Assembly: GCA_015069575.1 (NCBI GenBank)
Contig: SVIH01000005.1
Span: forward strand, 60,712 to 124,711
From: Clostridiales bacterium
Lineage (GTDB): Bacteria > Bacillota > Clostridia > Christensenellales > QALW01
Length of the DNA stretch: 64,000 nucleotides
Direction of reading: 5' to 3'
Shown: one piece after another, positions 53,764-60,531 of the stretch
How the letters are laid out: each line of letters begins with the position of its first letter
Position numbering within the stretch: position 1 is the stretch's first letter
The notes under the pieces: model-generated
Seen by the model: the letters and a program-made list of their open reading frames with translations, nothing else
Database searches by the model: none
What the model was told of the DNA's origin: nothing
Program-made: the position numbers and the translations under genes

Positions 53764-54612
53764 TTACTTGCTTATAAATAACACACCTAATGTACCGGCA
53801 CCGCAATGTGATGAAACAACACAACCGGCGCGGGTAATATAGATATTTTTAAATTTATTAAGGCCTGAAACATATGCATAAACATCGTCTATTATTGCTT
53901 GATCTGTACCTGAATGTGTAATAAATACTACTTCTTCATCAGCGTTTAAAATTGCTTCTTCTAAGCCTTGTGCATACTTCATTGTAGCAGAATGAATATC
54001 ACCGCGAACTTTTTTATCAACCTTAATAGAACCATCAACAACCTTAAGTGTTGGGCGGAGTTTTAATGCTGTTGCGCCAAAGGCTGCCATAGCAGAACAT
54101 CTTCCGCCTTTATGTAAGAATAAAACATCTTCAACTACAAAACCTGCGCGAACTTTAGGTATGATTTCGTTTATTTTGTTTACAACATCATCATAGTTTG
54201 CGCCTGCCTTAATCATTTCACCTGCAGTAACAATCTGTAATCCAATGCCTGTTGAAAGGTTACGGCTATCAATAATTGTTATTTTGCTTTCAGGAAATTC
54301 CCCTGCGGCGTTAGCGAAAGTTTGATATGTTGATGACATTTCGCTGCTGATAGTAAATGCAATAATATCGTATTCATCAGCATACTTGCCCATAAGTTCA
54401 ATAACGCTATCGGGACTTGGCGCGCTTGTTGTAGGTGTTTTACCGTTTTTATCTGCCCATGCATAAATTTCGTCGGGCTGAATATCAACACCATCAAAAC
54501 GGCTTTCATCCCCTAAATTTACCTGAAGCGGTAAAATGGCTATATCATATTTTTCAATCAGTTCTTTTGAAAGATCACTGGTTGAATCAGAAATAATTTT
54601 AATTGGTTTCAT
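53764..54612 (-). CDS. DegV-family fatty-acid-binding protein
   Basis: A 282-residue protein with the DegV start KIISDSTSDLSKELIEKYDIAILPLQV, then TSAPSPDSV and FTISSEMSSTYQ (fatty-acid carboxylate contacts), and the C-terminal HSGTDQAIIDDV...GAGTLGVLF. DegV/FakB-type proteins carry fatty acids for phosphorylation by a FakA kinase, which is not in the window. It shares direction with rplI, 23 bases upstream; they may be co-transcribed. Confidence 0.93.
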   Translation of the reverse strand: MKPIKIISDSTSDLSKELIEKYDIAILPLQVNLGDESRFDGVDIQPDEIYAWADKNGKTPTTSAPSPDSVIELMGKYADEYDIIAFTISSEMSSTYQTFANAAGEFPESKITIIDSRNLSTGIGLQIVTAGEMIKAGANYDDVVNKINEIIPKVRAGFVVEDVLFLHKGGRCSAMAAFGATALKLRPTLKVVDGSIKVDKKVRGDIHSATMKYAQGLEEAILNADEEVVFITHSGTDQAIIDDVYAYVSGLNKFKNIYITRAGCVVSSHCGAGTLGVLFISK

Positions 54613-54735
54613 ATTTTTCTCCTTAAAAATAATATATATAAGTTCAACATTATTATATCACAGCACAAAGAAAATTAAAAGAGAAATTTTTTCACATATT
54701 TTTTTACAAAAAATATTGTTATTTTCAACTGTAGA

Positions 54736-54743
54736 CCGACAAA
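54736..54743. promoter_or_regulatory. Possible Spo0A box upstream of spoIIGA
   Basis: CCGACAAA, whose complement TTTGTCGG differs by one base from the 0A-box core TTTGTCGA. It is about 40 bp upstream of spoIIGA, a known Spo0A~P target in other spore formers. Confidence 0.4.
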
Positions 54744-54783
54744 TCAAACAAGCAAAATAGTTTAAAATATCAGTGGTGATGTT

Positions 54784-55542
54784 ATGACGGTTTATATTGA
54801 AATAGTTTTTATTGAAAATTTTATTATAGATTATTATTTATTATTAGGTGCAAGTAAAATCACATATATTCCTTGTAAGCACGCTATCGGAGGCGCAATT
54901 TTTGGTGCATTATATGCTTGTATTATGCCTTTATTTTATTCAGTTGCGCCTGTTGTTCAAAGATTACTTGTTCTGTTATGTATGTGTGTTATAACATTCA
55001 AAACAAAAAATATCAAAACTTTGATTTTTACTTCTGTTGCTGTTTTATGTGCTTCTGCTTGTTTATATGGTATTGTAAATCTTTTATTCGGGCATTTTAT
55101 TGACGGGATTTTTTATACGGACAACGTATTTTTTATTATTGCATTGTGTTCATCATTTGCTTCGGTTTTAATCTACCGTATGCTTATACTTTTAATTAAC
55201 GAGAAAAAACTTAAAAACGCATATTGTCAGTTAAAAATTAACGAAATTTTGTTAAACGCTTTTATTGACAGCGGAAACTCGCTTTATTACAAATCCACCC
55301 CCGTTGTGCTTGTTAATAAAAATGTTTTTAAAGATTGCGAATTACCTATAAAACCTGTTATTATTCCCTATTGCTCCATAGAAAACAGCGGTGCTCTTTT
55401 GGGTTTTACGCCAAAAAGCGTTTCCTTGATATATTCTGATAAAACAGTTGAATTAAACTGTGTTATTGCATTATGCGATCATAAATTCAATAAAAAATAT
55501 GATGCGTTATTGCATCCTGATCTTGTAAGGGAGTGTGTTTAA
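54784..55542 (+). CDS. spoIIGA: Sigma-E processing peptidase SpoIIGA
   Basis: A 252-residue aspartic protease with five N-terminal helices (about 1-130) and a cytoplasmic domain. The active-site Asp is in [20 protein letters not shown]. When triggered by SpoIIR from the forespore it cleaves pro-sigma E. The stop codon overlaps sigE (TAATG), as in other spore-forming Bacillota. Confidence 0.96.
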   Translation: MTVYIEIVFIENFIIDYYLLLGASKITYIPCKHAIGGAIFGALYACIMPLFYSVAPVVQRLLVLLCMCVITFKTKNIKTLIFTSVAVLCASACLYGIVNLLFGHFIDGIFYTDNVFFIIALCSSFASVLIYRMLILLINEKKLKNAYCQLKINEILLNAFIDSGNSLYYKSTPVVLVNKNVFKDCELPIKPVIIPYCSIENSGALLGFTPKSVSLIYSDKTVELNCVIALCDHKFNKKYDALLHPDLVRECV

Positions 55543-56240
55543 TGAGCTTTGAAAAACTTTTAGATAAAATTCGTCAACTTTTTGAAAAAGAAAGCATATA
55601 TTATGTTGGTGGCGCACAAACACTTCCGCCGCCCTTAGAACAGGAAGAAGAAGATCAGGCTCTTATAGGTTTAAAAAACGGTGACCCCAAAGCAAGAAGT
55701 TTATTGATTGAGCATAATCTTCGTCTTGTTGTTTATATTGCAAAAAAATTTGAAAACACAGGAATTTCTGTTGAAGATTTAACAAGTATCGGTGCAATAG
55801 GCTTAATAAAAGCGGTAAATACATATAACACCGATAAGCAGATTCGCCTTGCAACATATGCTTCCCGTTGCATCGAAAACGAAATTTTAATGTACCTGCG
55901 GCGTACCGCAAAACTTAAAGGTGAAGTTTCTTTTGACGAGCCTTTAAAAGTTGATTGGGACGGTAATGCCCTGTTGCTTTCTGATATCTTGGGCACCGAA
56001 GCAGATATTGTATATAAAGATATGGATGATCGCGATGATATTAAACTGTTAAGGGGCTTAATTAATAAACTTAATGTGCGGGAAAAAGAAATTATTATGC
56101 TTCGGTACGGCATTGACTGTGAACGGGAATTTACTCAAAAAGAAGTGGCGCAAAAGCTTCAAATAAGCCAGTCTTATATTTCCCGCCTTGAGAAAAAAAT
56201 AATTAAAAAATTAAAAAAAGAAATGCAAAAAGTTATTTAA
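55542..56240 (+). CDS. sigE: Sporulation mother-cell sigma factor, pro-sigma E
   Basis: A 232-residue sigma factor with an N-terminal amphipathic pro-region ([32 protein letters not shown]), region 2 ([34 protein letters not shown]) and region 4 ([30 protein letters not shown]). It drives mother-cell gene expression. The ATG at 55542 overlaps the spoIIGA stop by one base. sigG, which follows in B. subtilis, is not present here; a tRNA operon comes next. Confidence 0.97.
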   Translation: MSFEKLLDKIRQLFEKESIYYVGGAQTLPPPLEQEEEDQALIGLKNGDPKARSLLIEHNLRLVVYIAKKFENTGISVEDLTSIGAIGLIKAVNTYNTDKQIRLATYASRCIENEILMYLRRTAKLKGEVSFDEPLKVDWDGNALLLSDILGTEADIVYKDMDDRDDIKLLRGLINKLNVREKEIIMLRYGIDCEREFTQKEVAQKLQISQSYISRLEKKIIKKLKKEMQKVI

Positions 56241-56247
56241 AAAACAG

Positions 56248-56276
56248 TTGACAAAAATTTTCTGTTATAATATAAT
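56248..56276 (+). promoter_or_regulatory. Sigma-A promoter of the tRNA operon
   Basis: TTGACA, 17 bases, TATAAT. Full consensus, 22 bases upstream of tRNA-Val. Confidence 0.92.
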
Positions 56277-56298
56277 AACAACGCTTTAAAGAGCACGT

Positions 56299-56374
56299 GG
56301 GAGCATAGCTCAGCTGGGAGAGCATCTGCCTTACAAGCAGAGGGTCACAGGTTCGAGCCCTGTTGTTCCCACCA
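56299..56374 (+). tRNA. tRNA-Val (anticodon TAC)
   Basis: Acceptor GGGAGCA/TGTTCCC (one G-U), loop CTTACAA with anticodon TAC, encoded CCA; 76 nt. Confidence 0.97.
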
Positions 56375-56379
56375 AAAGT

Positions 56380-56456
56380 GGCCCGGTAGCTCAGTTGGTT
56401 AGAGCGCTAGCCTGTCACGCTAGAGGTCGTGGGTTCGAGCCCCATTCGGGTCGCCA
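56380..56456 (+). tRNA. tRNA-Asp (anticodon GTC)
   Basis: Acceptor GGCCCGG/TCGGGTC, anticodon loop CTGTCAC, T-loop GTTCGAG, CCA encoded; 77 nt. Confidence 0.97.
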
Positions 56457-56466
56457 CTTTTTATTT

Positions 56467-56542
56467 GCGGTAGTAACTCAGCTGGTAGAGTGCCACCTTG
56501 CCAAGGTGGATGTCGCGAGTTCGAATCTCGTCTATCGCTCCA
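56467..56542 (+). tRNA. tRNA-Gly (anticodon GCC)
   Basis: Acceptor GCGGTAG/CTATCGC, stem CACCT/GGTGG-type arm around TTGCCAA, CCA encoded; 76 nt. Confidence 0.97.
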
Positions 56543-56545
56543 TAT

Positions 56546-56619
56546 GGCGCTATAGCCAAGCGGTAAGGCATGGGCCTGCAAAGCCTCCATCCCCGGTTCG
56601 ATTCCGGGTGGCGCCTCCA
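56546..56619 (+). tRNA. tRNA-Cys (anticodon GCA)
   Basis: Acceptor GGCGCTA/TGGCGCC, anticodon loop CTGCAAA, CCA encoded; 74 nt. Confidence 0.97.
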
Positions 56620-56620
56620 G

Positions 56621-56658
56621 AAAGAAAGACACGATGAAAATCGTGTCTTTCTTTTTGT
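56621..56658 (+). terminator. Terminator of the tRNA operon
   Basis: Perfect 15-bp stem AAAGAAAGACACGAT/ATCGTGTCTTTCTTT with a GAAA tetraloop and T-rich tail. Confidence 0.95.
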
Positions 56659-56660
56659 GT

Positions 56661-56833
56661 TTGTGTCCATAGGACACAACATCGTTTGCGAGTTTACTCG
56701 CAACATCATTTGACCGATAGGTCAACATCATTGTCCGCTTGGGGACACAAAACGATGTTGCCTTACGGCAAACAGTGTTGTGCTTCGCACAAACGATGTG
56801 GGCTAACGCCCAACGATGTTGCACTTCGTGCAA
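56661..56833. repeat. Hairpin array 1: eight unique hairpins with CATCGT/ACGATG linkers
   Basis: In order: TTGTGTCC-ATA-GGACACAA, TTGCGAG-TTTA-CTCGCAA, TTGACC-GATA-GGTCAA, TGTCC-GCTTGG-GGACA, TTGCC-TTAC-GGCAA, TTGTGC-TTC-GCACAA, TGGGC-TAAC-GCCCA, TTGCAC-TTC-GTGCAA. The linkers read CATCG, CATCAT, CATCAT, then AACGATG, ACAGTG, ACGATG, ACGATG, the reverse complement of the first half. Stems all differ, but most begin TTG and end CAA. Confidence 0.93.
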
Positions 56834-56847
56834 ATATATGGTATAAT
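56819..56847 (+). promoter_or_regulatory. Promoter of the four-helix-bundle gene, with -35 inside the last array hairpin
   Basis: TTGCAC, 17 bases, TATAAT. The TTGCAC is the left arm of the final hairpin TTGCAC-TTC-GTGCAA. Confidence 0.85.
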
Positions 56848-56872
56848 CTGTGTTACATGAGAGGTGTTAGCA

Positions 56873-57229
56873 ATGAAAGAGGATAAACTTTCGGATTTAT
56901 CTATGCAATTATCGGTTGATGTTTTGAAATTAACAAAAGAACTCCGTGCAAAACACGAAACTGTGATTTCAAATCAAATTGGCAGAAGTGCAACAAGCGT
57001 TTGTGCTAATATTGCGGAAAGCAAATACGGTCATAGTCGTGCGGATTTCATTGCTAAACTTGAGATTGCATTAAAAGAAGCAAACGAAACTAGCAAATGG
57101 CTTGAAATGCTTTTTAAATCGGACTATATTGATGAAGCCACCTATAAATCTATTGATAAAACTTGCGCAACAATTCGCATATTATTGATTGCTTCGATTA
57201 AGACAGCTAAAAGCAAATTAAATAAATAA
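56873..57229 (+). CDS. Four-helix-bundle protein (23S IVS/Avd-like family)
   Basis: A 118-residue helical protein starting MKEDKLSDLSMQLSVDVLKLTKEL, with the family's central ISNQIGRSATSVCANIAES turn, followed by two more long helices (DFIAKLEIALKEANETSKWLEML, DKTCATIRILLIASIKTAK). This family includes proteins encoded in 23S rRNA intervening sequences and is related to Avd, the accessory protein of diversity-generating retroelements; it forms basic pentamers that bind nucleic acid. No reverse transcriptase or rRNA gene is nearby. The ATG at 56873 follows GAGAGG, so the track's GTG is rejected. It is flanked by hairpin arrays and followed 17 bases later by a lipoprotein gene. Confidence 0.92.
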   Translation: MKEDKLSDLSMQLSVDVLKLTKELRAKHETVISNQIGRSATSVCANIAESKYGHSRADFIAKLEIALKEANETSKWLEMLFKSDYIDEATYKSIDKTCATIRILLIASIKTAKSKLNK

Positions 57230-57246
57230 CCCAAGGCGGTGATGAT

Positions 57247-57603
57247 ATGAGAAAACTATTAATTTTGTTTTTTGTGCTTCTTTTAGCCCTATCTGTGTGT
57301 GGATGCGGCGCTTCAACAACAGAATCAGATATCGGTTCTACGCCATCGGGCCCTGCTTCATCAACGAATGAAACTTCTAAAATTACTGAAGAAGAGGCTC
57401 TTGAAATTGCGTCACAACATTGGGGCATTAAAAACGGCGATAAAGATGAAGTAACGGGCTTTCCTTTTTTTATTATGCCAGTCGAGAGTTCAAACGATAA
57501 TATTGCAATAGCGCTTAAATGGCTTGTAGACAATCACCATTACTCCACAGTTGATTCAATTGAAATCGACCCTTATACAGGAAATATTGTAAATAGAGAT
57601 TAA
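57247..57603 (+). CDS. Small lipoprotein, PepSY-like
   Basis: A 118-residue protein with signal peptide MRKLLILFFVLLLALSVCGC (lipobox Cys at 18 or 20), a Ser/Thr-rich spacer and a single small domain (ITEEEALEIASQHWGIKNGD...VDSIEIDPYTGNIV), which resembles a PepSY module. It is 17 bases downstream of the four-helix-bundle gene, with RBS GGCGGTG, so co-transcription is likely. Secreted and membrane-anchored, with no recognised function. Confidence 0.8.
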   Translation: MRKLLILFFVLLLALSVCGCGASTTESDIGSTPSGPASSTNETSKITEEEALEIASQHWGIKNGDKDEVTGFPFFIMPVESSNDNIAIALKWLVDNHHYSTVDSIEIDPYTGNIVNRD

Positions 57604-57660
57604 GAAAATCATGTTTTCAGACATATTTCATTTCGTGTCATTAAGTTCAAAACTCCCAAA

Positions 57661-57696
57661 AATAAAGCACTTGTTTCGACAAGTGCTTTATTTTTA
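57661..57696 (+). terminator. Terminator after the lipoprotein gene
   Basis: AATAAAGCACTTGT/ACAAGTGCTTTATT with TTCG loop and T run, a perfect 14-bp stem. Bases 57604-57660 hold no feature. Confidence 0.95.
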
Positions 57697-57697
57697 T

Positions 57698-57855
57698 CCA
57701 ATCCGAAGGATTGGTATGTAATCGCCGTTAGGCGTATGTTATCACGCGAAGCGTGTATGTCATCACCGCAGGTGTATTTTCTTTGGATTGATTACATACC
57801 ACCTGCGGTGGATTGCATTCCGACTTCGTCGGATTACATACAATGCGACCCATTG
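57698..57855. repeat. Hairpin array 2: seven unique hairpins with TATGTAAT/ATTACATA linkers
   Basis: CCAATCC-GAA-GGATTGG, CGCC-GTTA-GGCG, CACGC-GAA-GCGTG, CACC-GCA-GGTG, then a 24-base centre without a hairpin, then CCACC-TGC-GGTGG, CCGAC-TTC-GTCGG and CAATG-CGACC-CATTG. Linkers are TATGTAAT, TATGTTAT, TATGTCAT on the left and ATTGCATT, ATTACATA on the right; the left and right sets are reverse complements. Confidence 0.92.
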
Positions 57856-57902
57856 ATTTATCACCGCTTTTTTGCTATAAAAGCTAAAAGATAGGTGGTT
57901 TT

Positions 57903-58364
57903 ATGAAATCTTTATTAAAATATATAAATATAAAAACAACCCTTTATTCACTTGGATTTTCCTGTGCAAGTGCCTTAACCCTTTGCTCACTTTATAATCT
58001 TTTTGTGATTGTTATTGCAGATTTGTCAAGCGCTTATCCTGAATTTGCTTCTTTAATATATATTTACCGCGCACTTTTTATTGCAAGCATAATCGGTGCA
58101 GTTATCGGCTTAATTTTTGGCAACTATTTTCGCTGTTATTTACATGCGTTTAAAGAAGAAATCTTTTACAAAAAAAGGTTTGATTATAGACATTGGTTTC
58201 AGCCTTATTTGTTTTCCGTTTTTCCTTTTAGTATTATCGTTTCTTTCAGGGTTACTAACGTTATAAGTAAAAAGGCTCCTTTATGGGAGCTCTTTTTCAA
58301 TTTAACATTGCACAATCTTTCAGAATATGTTAGAATATTAATACTGCTTAAATACAAAATTTGA
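57903..58364 (+). CDS. Membrane protein of unknown function, 153 aa
   Basis: The protein has about four hydrophobic helices (TLYSLGFSCASALTLCSLYNLFVIVIADL, YIYRALFIASIIGAVIGLIFGNYF, and two later ones) with a basic cytoplasmic loop and no signal cleavage site. The RBS is ATAGGTGG with a TATAAA-like box upstream. It is not recognised. It lies between array 2 and the ATP-grasp gene. Confidence 0.75.
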   Translation: MKSLLKYINIKTTLYSLGFSCASALTLCSLYNLFVIVIADLSSAYPEFASLIYIYRALFIASIIGAVIGLIFGNYFRCYLHAFKEEIFYKKRFDYRHWFQPYLFSVFPFSIIVSFRVTNVISKKAPLWELFFNLTLHNLSEYVRILILLKYKI

Positions 58365-58403
58365 ATATGCGTTATAATCGTTTTTTATTTTAGGAGGTAG
58401 AAA

Positions 58404-59396
58404 ATGCACTCTATTTTATATCAGCTTAAAAGTTTTGATAAATTCTACAAAATTCTAGCAAAAAAAGAGAAGCATAATCGCTTTTTAATATTTTGCGATT
58501 ATGTGTTTTCAATGTTTCTTTATGGTGCATCTGCTTCGGATTATTTTGACTTTGAGTTCTATAAAAAGAAACATTCTGTTCGCAACAAATATGTTTGTTG
58601 GAAACTTAAAAAACAGTTTATGCACACAGTAAATGATTATTCTCCTGAAAAAAATAAAATCTTTAACAAAAAAACTGAGTTTTTAAAGTGCTTTGACAAA
58701 TTTATCGGTCGCGACTGGTTAGATACTTCTGTTTGCAGTTTTGAAGAATTTTGCGTTTTTATAAAAAAGCACCCTTCGTTTATTATTAAACCTTCAAATA
58801 TGTCGCAAGGTAAAGGCATAAAAAAAGAAACCGTAGATGATTCACAGGATCTTCAACTTATTTTTGAAAATTATAAAAATGAAAAAATGTTGTTGGAAGA
58901 ACTTATAATCCAGCATCCCAGACTTAATGATTTATATCCCGGCAGCGTTAACACAGCGCGTATTGCAGCAGTAAACTGCAAAGGTGAACTTGTTATTTTA
59001 GGTACTTGTTTGCGTTTGGGCAGTGGTGGATCAGTAACGGATAACTTCAGTGCCGGCGGGCTTTCTGCTACTATTGATAAAGAAACCGGTATTATTACTT
59101 CTGATGGATATAATCACCTTCACGATACCATTGAAAAGCATCCTGATACAAACGAGACATTCCGCGGTTTTGAGATTCCATTCTGGCAAGAAGCAATCGC
59201 GATGATAAAGGAAGCTTCCACTATAGTTGAAGGCGTTAATTATATTGGTTGGGATGTTGCCTTTACTGAAAAAGGTCCTGTTTTAGTTGAAGGCAATTTT
59301 GAAGGTATGTTCCATGCAATTCAATCTAACAACAACTATTTAAAGAAAGACGTGCTTAAAATATTAAATATTTTCCGTAACGAAAAAGGCGCTTAA
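58404..59396 (+). CDS. ATP-grasp protein (sugar-transfer-associated type, PF14397-like)
   Basis: The 330-residue protein has IIKPSNMSQGKGIKKE (ATP lid) about 131-146, EELIIQHP, the metal-binding NTARIAAVNCKGELVILGTCLRLG, and the acidic GWDVAFTEKGPVLVEGNFE near the end, the pattern of ATP-grasp ligases linked to polysaccharide or cell-wall modification. The N-terminal 100 residues are helical. It has a good RBS (GGAGGT) and lies 40 bases after the membrane-protein gene; its terminator overlaps the stop. Confidence 0.88.
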   Translation: MHSILYQLKSFDKFYKILAKKEKHNRFLIFCDYVFSMFLYGASASDYFDFEFYKKKHSVRNKYVCWKLKKQFMHTVNDYSPEKNKIFNKKTEFLKCFDKFIGRDWLDTSVCSFEEFCVFIKKHPSFIIKPSNMSQGKGIKKETVDDSQDLQLIFENYKNEKMLLEELIIQHPRLNDLYPGSVNTARIAAVNCKGELVILGTCLRLGSGGSVTDNFSAGGLSATIDKETGIITSDGYNHLHDTIEKHPDTNETFRGFEIPFWQEAIAMIKEASTIVEGVNYIGWDVAFTEKGPVLVEGNFEGMFHAIQSNNNYLKKDVLKILNIFRNEKGA

Positions 59397-59412
59397 AAAG
59401 TGCCTTTTTTAT
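59384..59412 (+). terminator. Terminator at the ATP-grasp stop
   Basis: AAAGGCGC/GTGCCTTT stem plus T run, with the TAA stop inside the loop. Confidence 0.8.
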
Positions 59413-59505
59413 TGCAATCTTATTTGTTTTTCTTGCAAAATTGCTTGAAATTAACTGTTTAATCTTTTATAATATATTCACTAACATATAAGGCGGTTTT
59501 AAAAA

Positions 59506-60531
59506 GTGAAAAAAGTTCTTTTAACAAACGAAAAACCATATTTTAAGGCAAATTTGCATTGTCATACAACCATTTCTGACGGCAGGGTTTCAAAGGAAAC
59601 AATAAAAGAGCATTACAAGAAAAACGGATATTCTGTAGTTGCATTTACTGACCACGATGTTCTTGTGCCCCACCCTGAGTTAAATGACGAAAACTTTTTA
59701 GCGTTAAACGGCTATGAAATTCAATTAGACAAATGGGAAAGTGATGATTATGCTGACACAAAAACCTGCCATATCTGTTTTATCGCATTAGAAGAAGACA
59801 ACCGCTACCCCGCGTGTTTAAGGCGCACAGGCTATAAAGTTGGCGATGCAGACAAATACACCCATTTGTTAGAGTTTGAAGAGGGTCAAGAAGATTTTGA
59901 TGTTTCTTACGGGTTAAAGCAAGCAAATCTTGCTTTTAAATTAGGTAGAGAGCACGGCTATTTTGTAACCTACAACCACCCCACCTGGAGCCAGGAAAAC
60001 TATCCTATATATTCAAAATACGAAGGTATGTGCGCTATGGAAGTGTTTAACACTATGGAGTACCGTGATTACCTTACCTATAACCGCCATATTTATGACG
60101 ATTTTTTAAGACAAGGCAAGCGCATTTACTGTATTTATGCTGACGACACTCATTGCCATTACCCATTAGGTCATCCCATGAACGATGCCTGTGGCGGTTG
60201 GGTAAACATAAATGCGAACGAATTAAAATACCGCACAATAACCAAGGCGCTGGAAAACGGTGAGTTTTATTCTTCAAACGGACCTGAAATTTATAATCTT
60301 TATGTTGAAGACGGTAAAATACATATTGAATGTTCGCCTGTTAAGAGAATTATTTTTTCTGTTGGCAGGCGCAACAATAGTTCGCGTATTGAAACCGATA
60401 TGTGTTTAACAAGCGCTGAACATCCGTTAAACGCAGATGACGAATATATCCGCATTACATTAGTTGATGAAGAAGGCAAGTGTGCCGATACCAACGCATA
60501 TTTTATAGATGATCTTTTAGGAGAAGAATAA
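59506..60531 (+). CDS. PHP-domain metallohydrolase (second paralogue)
   Basis: A 341-residue protein starting with GTG after AAGGCGG. Motifs: ANLHCHTTISDGR, VVAFTDHDVL, YNHPTWSQEN, YADDTHCH, matching the PHP tri-metal site. A paralogue of the PHP protein at 36663 (shared start, fold and motifs, roughly 40-50% by eye in the first 80 residues). It overlaps the following large hydrolase gene by one base (TAATG), so the two are translationally coupled and probably work on the same saccharide-linked substrate. Confidence 0.88.
   Translation: MKKVLLTNEKPYFKANLHCHTTISDGRVSKETIKEHYKKNGYSVVAFTDHDVLVPHPELNDENFLALNGYEIQLDKWESDDYADTKTCHICFIALEEDNRYPACLRRTGYKVGDADKYTHLLEFEEGQEDFDVSYGLKQANLAFKLGREHGYFVTYNHPTWSQENYPIYSKYEGMCAMEVFNTMEYRDYLTYNRHIYDDFLRQGKRIYCIYADDTHCHYPLGHPMNDACGGWVNINANELKYRTITKALENGEFYSSNGPEIYNLYVEDGKIHIECSPVKRIIFSVGRRNNSSRIETDMCLTSAEHPLNADDEYIRITLVDEEGKCADTNAYFIDDLLGEE

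Noticed and set aside
56395-56833. ORFs across the tRNA operon (56395, 56420, 56461, 56686)
   Set aside because: They cover tRNA genes, terminator and hairpin array; the PPGIEPG and RDSNSRH-like strings are common tRNA artefacts.
56873-57229. Diversity-generating retroelement
   Set aside because: The gene is Avd-like in fold, but there is no reverse transcriptase, template repeat or variable-repeat target gene in the window.
56873-57229. 23S rRNA intervening-sequence protein in an rRNA gene
   Set aside because: No 23S rRNA sequence around it; it follows a tRNA operon, and has its own promoter and RBS.
56661-57855. CRISPR array
   Set aside because: No constant repeat of 23-40 bp. The repeating part is a 6-8 bp linker, and the variable parts are self-complementary and short. 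No cas genes.
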